Origin: CAYVVT01 sp964454335
GTDB lineage: Bacteria; Fidelibacterota; UBA8477; JABMPR01
Length of the DNA stretch: 64,000 bases
Assembly: GCA_964454335.1 (NCBI GenBank)
Contig: CAYVVT010000005.1
Span: 196,349-260,348 of the forward strand
Direction: 5' to 3'
Below are positions 9,132 through 19,300 of this stretch, piece after piece; within the stretch, counting starts at the first letter, position 1, and the number at the start of each line of letters is the position of its first letter. The notes under the pieces are model-generated. The model was not told the origin of the DNA, made no database searches, and worked only from the letters and a program-made list of their open reading frames with translations. Position numbers and translations under genes: made by a program.

Positions 9132-9166
9132 TTATCATATTGATAATAATTTTATTTCAATGATAA
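9132..9166. promoter_or_regulatory. tandem palindromes, candidate enhancer-binding sites
   Basis: TTATCA-TAT-TGATAA (9132-9146) is a perfect inverted repeat. TTATTT-CAA-TGATAA (9152-9166) keeps one perfect half. The two are 20 bases centre to centre, two helical turns, which suits two regulator dimers on one face of the DNA. The pair lies about 270 bases upstream of the symporter operon and matches the palindrome at 4826-4840. Assignment to the NtrC-type regulator is inference. Confidence 0.6.
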
Positions 9167-9433
9167 GCGACTGTCTCAGCTAAACCCCTTTACCTCAACA
9201 ACTTCCGATCGTTTCAAAAAAATTATTACTGCTCGAGTTTTAAAGTTCAGGTATTTGTAAACCCCTGAATTACAAATGCCTATGCACCTTCGGTATCTGC
9301 ATCTGACTATGGTATTAACCCGTAATGACTTTGGATGAGCTGATCATTGGTAAAATTGGTCTGCTATTTGTCCTTCAATTGGTTGAACAATGATTAACTC
9401 ATTTGGTATTACAGCATTTTGTGAGGGACATGC
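9167..9433 (+). other. leader region of the uptake operon
   Basis: No gene. Two weak promoter candidates are present. TGGTCT-N5-TTGT (9357-9371) resembles a -24/-12 element but lacks the usual GC at -12. TTGAAC with TATTAC 18 bases further (about 9384-9413) resembles a sigma-70 site but would leave a very short leader. I cannot decide between them. GAGGGA just before ATG 9434 is the ribosome site. Confidence 0.35.
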
Positions 9434-11041
9434 ATGAGCGGAGTTGATTTCGTCGTAATCGTCCTGTACTTCCTCCTCGTCCTGGGGATCGGTGTGTATT
9501 ACTCCCGTCGTACCTCAGACAGTACAGAATACTTCCTGGCTGGTCGGAATGTGGGCTGGGTTGCCATTGGAGCATCCCTGTTCGCTTCGAACATCTCCAG
9601 TGAGCACTTCATCGGACTTGCAGGTACCGGGTCGAACAGCGGTCTGGCTGTAGGCCACTTCGAGTGGCTGGCTGCTTTTATCGTTCTCTTCCTGGGTTGG
9701 ATCTTCGTACCCTTTTACCTCAAGTCCGGTGTATTTACCATGCCCGAATTCCTGGAACGGCGCTATGGCCGGGCCAGCCGCATGTACCTCACATCAGTTT
9801 CAATCATAGCCTATGTCATCACCAAGATCTCGGTGACCCTGTTCGCCGGAGGCCTGCTCCTGAACAAGATCCTGGGCTGGGACATGATGACATCGGCCAT
9901 CGTTCTCATCATCGTCACCGGTGTCTATACCATCGCCGGTGGTCTCAGTGCCGTCATCTACACCGAGTTGATCCAGACCTTCATACTCATCGGCGGAGCT
10001 ATTACGCTCACCTTGCTGGGACTGAACGAAGTGGGTGGATTCAGCGGGCTCCAGGCCAGTCTGCCCCCCGAATTCTTTAGCATGTTCAAAGCCATGGATC
10101 ATCCTGATTTTCCCTGGACGGGGATTATTTTCGGGGCACCCATTCTGGGGATCTGGTATTGGTGTACGGACCAGTTCATCGTACAACGGGTTCTCAGCGG
10201 CAAGAACATCAATCACGCCCGCAGCGGTGCAATCTTTGCCGGTTTTCTGAAGATCCTGCCCGTCTTCATCCTCGTTCTACCGGGTTTGATCTCGGCCGCC
10301 CTCTTTGGAACGACTGGGGATGAAGCCTACCCGACCATGGTAACCAGCTATCTGCTGCCCAGCGGCATCAAGGGTATCGTCATCGCCAGTCTCCTTGCAG
10401 CCCTCATGTCATCACTGGCCAGCTGCTTCAACAGTACTTCGACACTCTTCACTATCGATTTTTACAAAAACTTCCGCCAGGACGCTTCTGAAACGGAGCT
10501 GGTCCTGGTGGGCCGCCTGGCCACAACGGTCATGGTCATACTCGGTGTTCTGGCCGTTCCACTGATCACCATGCTCAGCAGCCAGCTCTTCGTCTACCTG
10601 CAAAGTGTGCAGGCCTATATCAGTCCCCCCATCGCAGCAGTGTTCCTGGTTGGTATCTTTTGGGGAAGAGCGAATTCCAAAGGGGCCATCTCCGCGCTGG
10701 GTACCGGCGCCGTTCTCGGTGCAATACGATTTATCCTGGAACTGGTAGTGAAATCAGGAACCTCCCTCGGATCCTTTGAATGGTACGCCACGATGAACTT
10801 TCTGCATTTCGCAGTGCTGCTTTTCGGAATCTCGCTGGCTGTCCTGTTTGTGGTAAGTCTGACAACATCCGCACCTGACAAAACCCGTATTGCCGGTTTG
10901 ACCATGACCACGGCAACTGAATTACAGACGGACATGAGTCGTAAAATGGATGTGCAGAATCCAAAATGGAATAGGATCAATATTGCTGCTTCCATCGTAT
11001 TGGCAGCTTCAATATTGGTATTATGGATAATGTTCTTTTAG
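9434..11041 (+). CDS. sodium/sugar symporter, SSS (SGLT) family
   Basis: The 535-residue protein has about 14 hydrophobic segments. It shows SSS landmarks close to the SGLT branch: DSTEYFLAGRNVGW, GASLFASNISSEHFIGLAG, an aromatic WYWCTDQFIVQRVLSGK stretch and SCFNSTSTLFTIDFYK. SGLT-type carriers couple sodium influx to sugar uptake across the inner membrane. First gene of the uptake operon; the secreted CBM gene follows 38 bases downstream. I infer that it imports glucose or short glucan oligosaccharides released in the periplasm, which the cytosolic phosphorylase could then use. Confidence 0.88.
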   Translation: MSGVDFVVIVLYFLLVLGIGVYYSRRTSDSTEYFLAGRNVGWVAIGASLFASNISSEHFIGLAGTGSNSGLAVGHFEWLAAFIVLFLGWIFVPFYLKSGVFTMPEFLERRYGRASRMYLTSVSIIAYVITKISVTLFAGGLLLNKILGWDMMTSAIVLIIVTGVYTIAGGLSAVIYTELIQTFILIGGAITLTLLGLNEVGGFSGLQASLPPEFFSMFKAMDHPDFPWTGIIFGAPILGIWYWCTDQFIVQRVLSGKNINHARSGAIFAGFLKILPVFILVLPGLISAALFGTTGDEAYPTMVTSYLLPSGIKGIVIASLLAALMSSLASCFNSTSTLFTIDFYKNFRQDASETELVLVGRLATTVMVILGVLAVPLITMLSSQLFVYLQSVQAYISPPIAAVFLVGIFWGRANSKGAISALGTGAVLGAIRFILELVVKSGTSLGSFEWYATMNFLHFAVLLFGISLAVLFVVSLTTSAPDKTRIAGLTMTTATELQTDMSRKMDVQNPKWNRINIAASIVLAASILVLWIMFF

Positions 11042-11079
11042 TCATGAACAAGACGATTGCTAAACAAGGAGGACTTGTG

Positions 11080-13632
11080 ATGAAAGCAATGTTACGCACA
11101 ATGATTGTGCTGTCCTTCCTGGTGTTCGCAGTTGCAGCCCATGCAGAGCTTCTAAATTCGTTTGACGAAGCTCCGGCTGACACGAATTACTGGGAATGGT
11201 ATGATCCGGTGCAAGAGGGTAGTACTACCAGTAGCTTTACTGGCCACTATGCTACAAGCACCAATGCAGATTCATCCCTGGGGTGGATCGTTCGCAGCTA
11301 CAACTCCACCGACTTTGTCGAGGGTAGCGCATCGATGCAGATCGAGTACAGTGTCCACAACAGTGAAGCCTGGGGTGGCTATACCAAGCTGCACCATTTC
11401 CAACCGGACAGTTCGTCATTTGTGACCTATGACTGGTCGCTCTATGACAGTATCTCGTTTGCCTACAACAACATCGTACCACAGGATAGCCTGAGTAGAG
11501 TGCATCTCCGCCTGAACCTGTGTGACTATGACCTCACAGCCACCGGTGGCGATACCAGCTTCCGCGATCTCGGTGAGTTCTTCTACTCATTCCAGTATAT
11601 CCTGGATAATGAGCCAGGTTGGAACTATGTCACTATTGCCCTGGAGCGCGGTGACAGTTGGGGTGGTGACAACTTCACCTACACCGGTTGGTCAGGACAG
11701 CCCGGGAACGGCGAGGTTGATCGCGACAAGATCAAGGGCTTCAGTTTTGAATTCTCCGTCAGTGGTGCTGGCGAAGGTGACGTCGTCACCGGGACCATCC
11801 TTATGGATGATTTCAAACTCACCGGTTCGCAGAATGAACTCACCAATCCCGGCTTTGAGCTGGACGACGTCAATGATGACGAGTTTGGCTGGGGCGTCGC
11901 GAATGCGGGTGAAGGTGCTGCACATACTGTTGTGGTCGAGGATGCCGCCATGGCCCGTACCGGTAATAAGTATGCCTCTCTTGGTGTCGAGAACGGTGCC
12001 GCGTGGGGTGTCTTCTATACAGAAGGTACCATCCCGGCCACAATGGGGGAGACCTGGGAGATGGGTGGCTACATCAAGGATCTGACCGAGGGTGGTGCCG
12101 GTGGTGCCTTCATTGGTTGGAAGCTTGAAGGTAAGGACGCCGATGGGAACATCTTGGATAACACTGGGGACATTCTCTTTGAAACCACAGATGAATACGG
12201 CATGTATACCGGCCAGATGGTTATGCCCGAAGGAACCGCACAGGTGTCTGGTGTCATCGTTGTGACCCGCTGGGATGGCAGCAACTGCGAGTACGCCGTT
12301 GATGACGTTTATCTCATGAACCTGGGCAACCTGGACACGGAACCACCCGTGGCTCCCACAGGTGTCGATGCGATCCCGAGTACGTTCTACAACCTGGTGA
12401 CCTGGGCTGATGTACCGGACGAAGCTGGTGAATCCTACACGGTTTATGCCAGTCTCTCAGAGATCACTGATCTTGAGGATCCTGCAGTGGACGTAGTGGC
12501 TTCCGGTGTACTGGGAGATGTCCAGACGGTTGTCCACTATCTCTACACTCCACTCGATGACGAAGTCGTTGAATACTACTATGCTGTGGCCTGTACTGAT
12601 GCATCTCAGAACCAGGGTGAAGCTGGTGCCGCCGCAGCTGCTGTCAGCAACACGGCTAAGGGCATCCCCACTATCGTGCCGAGCGCACCACCCGGTTTTG
12701 TTGCTGACGGATTCCTGGATGAATGGGCAGGTTATCCTGCATTCTTCCTGGGTGTTTCGGACAACAGCTGGGGTACACCGCATGTGATCGGAACAGTAGA
12801 CAATGATGATGATCTCTCTGGTACCATTTACATCGCTGTAGATGAATCCTACCTGTACATCGCTGCTGATGTCATTGACAATGACTATGACGGATTCTAC
12901 GGTGAAGGAAACTGGTGGGAGCACGATGCCTTCGAGCTCTTCTTTGGTCTCTATGATCAGCGTGGTCCCCGTCACAGTGGCTTCATGCGTGGCTCCGAAC
13001 CGGATTACAAGCTGGTCTTCACCAACGATGAGTACATACGCGATGTCAGTGGTGGCTATGTCATGGGTACCAATGGTGATGGTATGTACTACTTCGAAGG
13101 CTTCGATCCGGATTATGTTGTTGAGGTCAAGGTTCCTCTTGATTCTCTGGCAACAGGCAATGGCTTCACGGATGATATTTTCGTAGCCGCTGAAGGCATG
13201 CGGATCCCCATCGAGCCCACCTTCCATGACCGTGATGGTGCGGACACCTGGGAGGGCAATGTAGTTGCCTCACCCATCAACCAGGATAACGCCTGGCAAA
13301 CACCCAGTGTCTGGTCCCACACCTTCGTCTGGTCTCCCGTGGGCGTAGACGATGAGGCACAGGTTGCTTACAGCTACAGACTGGGCGCCAACTACCCGAA
13401 TCCATTCAATCCCACCACCACGATCCATTATGAGATCGCCCAGGCTGGTGAGGTGAAAATGGTGCTGTACAACGTTCTCGGTCAGCAAGTCATGACCCTG
13501 GTGAACGAAGTACAGAGTGCTGGCAGCCACCAGATCAGCTTCAATGGTGCAGATCTTGCCACAGGCATCTATCTGTATACCATGGAGGCCGGTGACTTCC
13601 ATGCTACCCAGAAAATGATCCTGATGAAGTAG
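11080..13632 (+). CDS. secreted multi-CBM glycan-binding protein with T9SS sorting domain
   Basis: ATG 11080 is chosen over an earlier in-frame ATG (11023, inside the symporter gene) because AAGGAGG (11067-11072) precedes it and a signal peptide follows (MKAMLRTMIVLSFLVFAVAAHA). The order is: an N-terminal beta-sandwich resembling CBM11/CBM4-type modules (LLNSFDEAP...), a second module starting NPGFELDDVNDD, a fibronectin III-like domain (PPVAPTGVDAIP), a CBM9-like module (VADGFLDEWAGYP, WWEHDAFELFF) and a C-terminal sorting domain (NYPNPFNPTTTIHYEI). No catalytic domain was recognised. It probably captures glucan at the surface, a job SusE/F- or SusD-like proteins do elsewhere. A strong hairpin terminator follows. 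Confidence 0.75.
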   Translation: MKAMLRTMIVLSFLVFAVAAHAELLNSFDEAPADTNYWEWYDPVQEGSTTSSFTGHYATSTNADSSLGWIVRSYNSTDFVEGSASMQIEYSVHNSEAWGGYTKLHHFQPDSSSFVTYDWSLYDSISFAYNNIVPQDSLSRVHLRLNLCDYDLTATGGDTSFRDLGEFFYSFQYILDNEPGWNYVTIALERGDSWGGDNFTYTGWSGQPGNGEVDRDKIKGFSFEFSVSGAGEGDVVTGTILMDDFKLTGSQNELTNPGFELDDVNDDEFGWGVANAGEGAAHTVVVEDAAMARTGNKYASLGVENGAAWGVFYTEGTIPATMGETWEMGGYIKDLTEGGAGGAFIGWKLEGKDADGNILDNTGDILFETTDEYGMYTGQMVMPEGTAQVSGVIVVTRWDGSNCEYAVDDVYLMNLGNLDTEPPVAPTGVDAIPSTFYNLVTWADVPDEAGESYTVYASLSEITDLEDPAVDVVASGVLGDVQTVVHYLYTPLDDEVVEYYYAVACTDASQNQGEAGAAAAAVSNTAKGIPTIVPSAPPGFVADGFLDEWAGYPAFFLGVSDNSWGTPHVIGTVDNDDDLSGTIYIAVDESYLYIAADVIDNDYDGFYGEGNWWEHDAFELFFGLYDQRGPRHSGFMRGSEPDYKLVFTNDEYIRDVSGGYVMGTNGDGMYYFEGFDPDYVVEVKVPLDSLATGNGFTDDIFVAAEGMRIPIEPTFHDRDGADTWEGNVVASPINQDNAWQTPSVWSHTFVWSPVGVDDEAQVAYSYRLGANYPNPFNPTTTIHYEIAQAGEVKMVLYNVLGQQVMTLVNEVQSAGSHQISFNGADLATGIYLYTMEAGDFHATQKMILMK

Positions 13633-13659
13633 GATCTTTTTCGAATGTGATTAATCCGG

Positions 13660-13704
13660 TAGAGGGGGATTAGCGCAGGTCGCTTATCCCCCTCTATCTT
13701 TTTT
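13660..13704 (+). terminator. strong hairpin terminator between CBM protein and TonB receptor genes
   Basis: TAGAGGGGGAT (13660-13670) pairs with ATCCCCCTCTA (13686-13696); an inner AGCG/CGCT extends the stem, and TCTTTTTTTA follows. The next ATG is only about 16 bases past the T-run, so the receptor needs readthrough or a promoter upstream of or inside this hairpin. Confidence 0.88.
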
Positions 13705-13719
13705 AGTGCAGAGAGTGAC

Positions 13720-16389
13720 ATGAGTACGATTCCAACAGCACACAGGTTCAGATCCGTCCTCATCTTCAGTCTACTTCTAATGAGTAGCCTTTGGGGACAA
13801 ACGACGGGAAAGATCTCCGGTACCGTCAAGGATGTCGACACGGAATCTCCTTTACCGGGAGCCAATATCATCGTGGAGGGCACCAGTAAAGGTGCTGCAG
13901 CGGACGAATTGGGCCGTTTCTACATCATCAATCTAACGCCGGGTCGCTACAATCTCAGGATTGACATGATCGGGTTTACCCCTGTGATCCTGGAGGATGT
14001 TCTCGTATCCGTCAATCGGACCACGCCAGTGGATGTGCTCCTATCTCCAGCAGTGTTGGAGGGTGAGGTGGTGGTTATAGAGGTCGATCGCCTTACCATG
14101 AAAAAGGACCAGACCGGCACGATCAAGAATATCTCCTCAGAAGAGATCGAATCTCTACCCGTGGAGACCATCGATGCGGTGGTGGGTATGCAGGCCGGTG
14201 TGGTCGCAGGCCGCTTCCGAGGAGGGCGTGCTTCTGAAGTATCCTATATGGTGGATGGTGTCCAGGTAGATGAGGTCTATGGCGGTGAACACCGGACTGT
14301 GACCATGGAACCAGAAGCTATCCAGGACCTGGAGGTGATCACCGGTACTTTCAATGCTGAATATGGCAAGGCTATGAGTGGTGTCGTGAATGTGGTCACC
14401 AAGGAAGGAAAAGAAGAATACGAAGGCTCCTTTGGTGTTGCCATTGGTGGTTACTACTCTGGCAACGACACCGTCTGGGTTGGGAATGATGAACTACGTG
14501 GCTTTCGCAACCAGGATTACAAGTTCCAGCTAGGTGGTCCCCTTGTTGGCAAGACAGTATCCTTTTTCTTCAATACCCGTTGGGAGGAAAACGGGAACCA
14601 TCTGAATGGGATCAGGCGGTTCCTGGTAGACGATTTTTCAATAATCGATGATAACGGTAACTATTTCGATACAAATCGCGGTGACAGCGCTTTTGTACCC
14701 CTGAACGATAGCAAGAATTTTTCCGCCATGGGAAAGCTGTCTTTTTACCTGCCCTTTGGCATCAGAAGTTCCCTCATGTACACCCGGGAAGAAGACGATT
14801 GGCAGGATTACAACCATGGTTGGAAGTACAATCCTGACGGTTTAGCCTCGAGTCATGGTACAACTGATTTCGTGGTGTTTTCTCTGAACCACATGCTCAA
14901 TAATAACCTGTTCTACGAGGTGAAACTCTCCCAGTCAGATAACGAGTACGGACGCTACCTGTACGAGAATCCAACGGACACCAATTATATCCATGATGTG
15001 TTTGCACAAACCTACCCTGGTTTCCTTACCGGCGGTCAGGACAAGGCTTACGAGACGCGCACCAGTACAGACCGCGGTGCTAAAATCGATCTCACCTGGC
15101 AGGTGAATCCCACCCATTCCCTCAAGGCTGGATTCCACTATGCCGATCATGATATCCTGGCCACGAACCTAGTTATCCGGAACCGTTTCGAAGGGGATAG
15201 CGCCGACCTTTTCTTTTATGAACCCATGGTAGATTTTGAGGACCAGAACACCGATTTCATCCATGCCGATCCCATGGAATACGCGGCCTATCTCCAGGAC
15301 AAGATGGAATTCGAGGAGATGGTCATAAACTTCGGCCTCCGCTATGACTATTTTGATCCCAATACGGCCTACCCCTCAGATCATATGAATCCCGGCAATG
15401 AGCTCCCCGAGCACATTGCGCCACAATCTGAATACCCGGACGCCCCGGTGGTAACACAATGGAGTCCGCGCTTTGGTCTGGCCTATCAGCTGGGAAGTAA
15501 AGCCAATCTGCATTTCAGCTACGGACACTTTTTTCAGATCCCGCCATACTACGCATTGTATCTGAATCCTGATTTCAAGGTAGGCTTCGCCGATCTACAG
15601 GTGATCCTTGGAAATGCTCTCCTCAAACCTGAGAAAACAGTCACGTATGAGATCGGTCTCCGACAGGAGGTGATTGAAAGTCTCTACCTTGAAGTGGCCC
15701 TGTTCTATCGTGACATCTATAATCTGCTCACTGCAAAGGCTATGTCCACATACAGTGCGGTGGAGTATGGACTGATGACCAACCGGGATTATGGTAATGT
15801 GCGCGGTCTGGAGGTGAAGGGAGACTTCGTGGAGGGGCCTTTCAGTGTATATGTAAATTATACCTTGCAATACACCCGTGGTGCTGCGAATAACCCTTTT
15901 CAGCATCTGTATCTATCCCAGGAAGAGGCCAGCGCGGCGGGGATCCTCATCCCACTGGACTGGGATCAGAGGCATACGTTCAATACAACGGTAGGTTACA
16001 AACGGGATGACTATGGTATATCCCTGGTTGGCTACTACAACTCTGGCACCCCTTACACCTATCATCCCATAACGGAAAGTGCCTTGAGTGATATTGCCCT
16101 GCTGCCCAACAACGATTACAAGCCAATTACCTATAATTTCGATGTGACAGCTTTTTACCGTTTCAAGGTAGGTGGCCGGTATGAACTGAAACTGGATCTA
16201 TCTGCCTATAACCTGCTTGATCGCTTGAATGCTGTGTCAGTATACGGCAGCACCGGCAGACCTTACACACACATTCCTGAGAATGTGGATCACTACAGCG
16301 ATTTCAATACGATCAACGATCGCTTCCAAAACCCTGGCATGTATTCGACACCCCGCTATGTGAAACTGGGGATGAGTGTCAGCTTCTAG
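13720..16389 (+). CDS. SusC-like TonB-dependent outer membrane receptor
   Basis: The 889-residue protein has a signal peptide (to about residue 28, LWGQ), a carboxypeptidase-regulatory-like beta domain (GKISGTVKDVDTESPLPGAN), a plug (VSYMVDGVQVDE, FNAEYGKAMSGVVNVVTKEG) and a long barrel ending in an aromatic residue (KLGMSVSF). These receptors take up oligosaccharides using TonB energy. No SusD is adjacent; a large T9SS-type protein takes that place. The start has only weak GAGAG complementarity and sits right behind a terminator. The substrate is inferred from the surrounding beta-glucanases. Confidence 0.88.
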   Translation: MSTIPTAHRFRSVLIFSLLLMSSLWGQTTGKISGTVKDVDTESPLPGANIIVEGTSKGAAADELGRFYIINLTPGRYNLRIDMIGFTPVILEDVLVSVNRTTPVDVLLSPAVLEGEVVVIEVDRLTMKKDQTGTIKNISSEEIESLPVETIDAVVGMQAGVVAGRFRGGRASEVSYMVDGVQVDEVYGGEHRTVTMEPEAIQDLEVITGTFNAEYGKAMSGVVNVVTKEGKEEYEGSFGVAIGGYYSGNDTVWVGNDELRGFRNQDYKFQLGGPLVGKTVSFFFNTRWEENGNHLNGIRRFLVDDFSIIDDNGNYFDTNRGDSAFVPLNDSKNFSAMGKLSFYLPFGIRSSLMYTREEDDWQDYNHGWKYNPDGLASSHGTTDFVVFSLNHMLNNNLFYEVKLSQSDNEYGRYLYENPTDTNYIHDVFAQTYPGFLTGGQDKAYETRTSTDRGAKIDLTWQVNPTHSLKAGFHYADHDILATNLVIRNRFEGDSADLFFYEPMVDFEDQNTDFIHADPMEYAAYLQDKMEFEEMVINFGLRYDYFDPNTAYPSDHMNPGNELPEHIAPQSEYPDAPVVTQWSPRFGLAYQLGSKANLHFSYGHFFQIPPYYALYLNPDFKVGFADLQVILGNALLKPEKTVTYEIGLRQEVIESLYLEVALFYRDIYNLLTAKAMSTYSAVEYGLMTNRDYGNVRGLEVKGDFVEGPFSVYVNYTLQYTRGAANNPFQHLYLSQEEASAAGILIPLDWDQRHTFNTTVGYKRDDYGISLVGYYNSGTPYTYHPITESALSDIALLPNNDYKPITYNFDVTAFYRFKVGGRYELKLDLSAYNLLDRLNAVSVYGSTGRPYTHIPENVDHYSDFNTINDRFQNPGMYSTPRYVKLGMSVSF

Positions 16390-16397
16390 GAGTTCTT

Positions 16398-19300
16398 ATG
16401 CATCGGAAACATTATACATACATATTCATGTTCACTGTGGTGTTGCTGGCTCCAGCGTTGCTCTGGGCCCAGGGGACACCCTACGCTGGTCCCGATGATC
16501 CCGCCGGTGATGTTGGTGTCGAACGAGACGGCGTTATGAACGGGAACAGGGTCTATCTCTATTTCCGGAACACTACGGAACTATCAGACTGGCCCCGGGC
16601 TTCTGTGTCAAAATGGCCCAATAACCCGGATGGGGTGAAGATGCTGGATGGAATTGGCCTGTTATGCGGAGCCAAGGTGTACATCGAAGACGATCTGGAT
16701 CCTGCCACGGTGGATACCATCCCCATTTTTGATGAACTGGATGTCTACAACCCCACCATTCCAAAACACACCCTCTATTATCTACAGACCAGTTACCGGG
16801 AGGAGATGGATACAGATCCCACCGGAACAATCGAATACGGGTTCTTCCCGGTGCCCGGCTATCTGAACCTGGATGGAGCATACCCGGCCATGAGCAACCT
16901 ACCTGTTTCCTGGCCAACGGCCGGTTGGCCGGCACCAAACGGTCAACTCAAGTGGCAGGGTGAATGGGATGGTCGTTTCGGTCGCGGGGTCATCTACGCA
17001 GATCTGGAAACCTATTTCGTGGTGAACGATGCCCATGATCAGGAGTATCTGGGTATTGAGGACAAGGTTCGCTACTATCCCAGACCAGATCAATTCATAC
17101 CAGATGACGCCACCTTCCAGGGGGGAGCACCTTGGGGTGGGCTGGGTCTGCGGGTGCAAACCCGAGGATTCCAATGGAACAATCCTCAGGCCCGTGACTG
17201 TATCTTCTGGGAATATTCAGTTGCCAATACATCCGATTACACATTACTGCACGTTGCCTTTGGCTATTGGGTGGACAATGCAATCGGAGATGACGGCAGC
17301 GACGAACTGGCCTATTTCAACACTCTGCTGGATATGTCCTATTCCTGGGACATCAATGGAATTGGTCAGGGGGGTCGTCCCACTGGAACTATGGGTTTTG
17401 CCTATCTGGAAAGTCCAGGTCTGCCATACGATATGCTGGACAATGACGAGGACGGCCTGCTGAACGAAGCCCGCGATAATGCCCCCACCATGATCGTGGG
17501 TCCCCAGGGTTCACTCTATGACCTGAACAAGTTTCTCGATTTCTATGAACTGGAGGAAGCAGATCTCCGGGATCACTGGGATGCTGACGAGGATCAGGAC
17601 TGGGACGATGGTGAGGATCTGAACGGCGACGGGATCTATCAGATCAGTGAGTTTGCCGGAGACGATGTCGGTTTGGATGGGGTCGGTCCTGGAGAACTTA
17701 ACTATACGGGCCCGGATGAGGGTGAATGTAACCACATGCCGGATTTCGTTGAGGGCGTGGGTTGCGAACCCGATTTCAATGCCACCGATGTCTCGGAATC
17801 TGACATGGTGGGACTCACCTCCTTCCACCTGTTCCCGGTTCCCAGCCACGCCGTGTCCAATGAGACCCGCTGGTTCAAGAATGACAGGGCCATGTGGGAC
17901 GTCATCGCCTCGGATACCTTGGACGAATACATTGATAACATATCAAACCTCATTGAGGTGTTTGCCTCCGGGGTGTTCCCCCTTTACCAGGGACGTGTGG
18001 AGCGTATCTCCATGTCCGAACTGCATTCCTACGATCCTTTGGCAGGATTGCAATCGGATGAGCACACAGCGCCGGCGCTCTACGAACAAAAGAAGATCGT
18101 CCAGGTGATCTATGAGAAGGATTACCGATTCGCCCAACCACCGGAAATGCCAACACTCACGGCCTCCGCTGGTGACGGAGAGGTCGTGCTCACCTGGGAT
18201 AATGTAGCTGATACCCGCACCCGTGATCCCTTCGTGGGCAATGTCAACGACTTCGAGGGCTACAAGGTTTTTCGCTCCACGGATCGCTGGATGTCCGATC
18301 CGGAGGTTATCACCGATGGCTATGGTACCCCTACCGGGCTTTTGCCCATCTACCAATGTGATCTGAAAGATGACATCTTCGGATTCACTGATTTCGGCAT
18401 GTATAACGGCATGGGATATAACCTGGGAGACGATACCGGGATAACGCACCTCTTCGTGGATAATACTGTGGAGAATGGCCGCACCTACTATTACGCTGTG
18501 GTGGCTTACGATTATGGCGCTCCGGATATAGGTCCTGGGATCGCACCATCAGAAAACAATATCGTCATCGATCTTGGTGACTATCAGGAAGTCCGCAGCA
18601 TCGGCAAGAATGTCGCAATTGTCACACCCCATCAGCGTGCGGCCGGCTATATCGAACCCAAGATCACAGCTGAAGAGGAGGGAGACTTATTCGGGAGTGG
18701 CGACATCACGCCTGAGATCCTCTCAGCAGGTGGATTGCAACAGAACCACACTTATCAGGTCAGCTTCGAGGTGGATACCATCAAGGCCATGAGTAATTAC
18801 GAACATGGTCTGCTTTATGCCACCAGTGGGTACATGATCTATGACGTGACTGCAGATACCATGGAAGTTTATTCGGAGAATGCGGACCAGTATACCGGTG
18901 AGAATCTTGAATACGTTCCGGGTGATTCACTTGAGGCTGGGCAGGGATACAGTGATTTCTGGACACTGAATCGCTCGGCGGTCGTTTCATCGGACATATT
19001 TGATGGTCTGCGTATCACAATTGCACCGGAGGTTTCCATACCAAGCTATGATTTTACGTCTTCTGGTTGGCTGGTGGGTGATGGCCTCATGCGGGTAACG
19101 CCCAGTACCCTGGAATCGCGTCTTCTGGCCTGGGATTATGAGATCATATTCACCGGTGATGATTCCGCTTTTGTGGGGCAAACAACTCGTGGAACCGTTC
19201 GGGATACCGACGGCAGCACAGTGAGTTCTACAGCCTTGTTGAAGAACCTGCCCTTCGACTTCTATGTCCAGAACATCATGTTCGATGATACGACGACGGG

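Noticed and set aside
9357..9371. TGGTCT-N5-TTGT as sigma-54 promoter of the uptake operon
   Set aside because: Lacks the conserved GC at -12 and differs in the -24 box; noted only as weak in the leader entry.
12457..13227. 256-codon minus-strand frame inside the CBM protein gene
   Set aside because: Antisense shadow of a strongly coding plus-strand region with clear CBM9-like domain.
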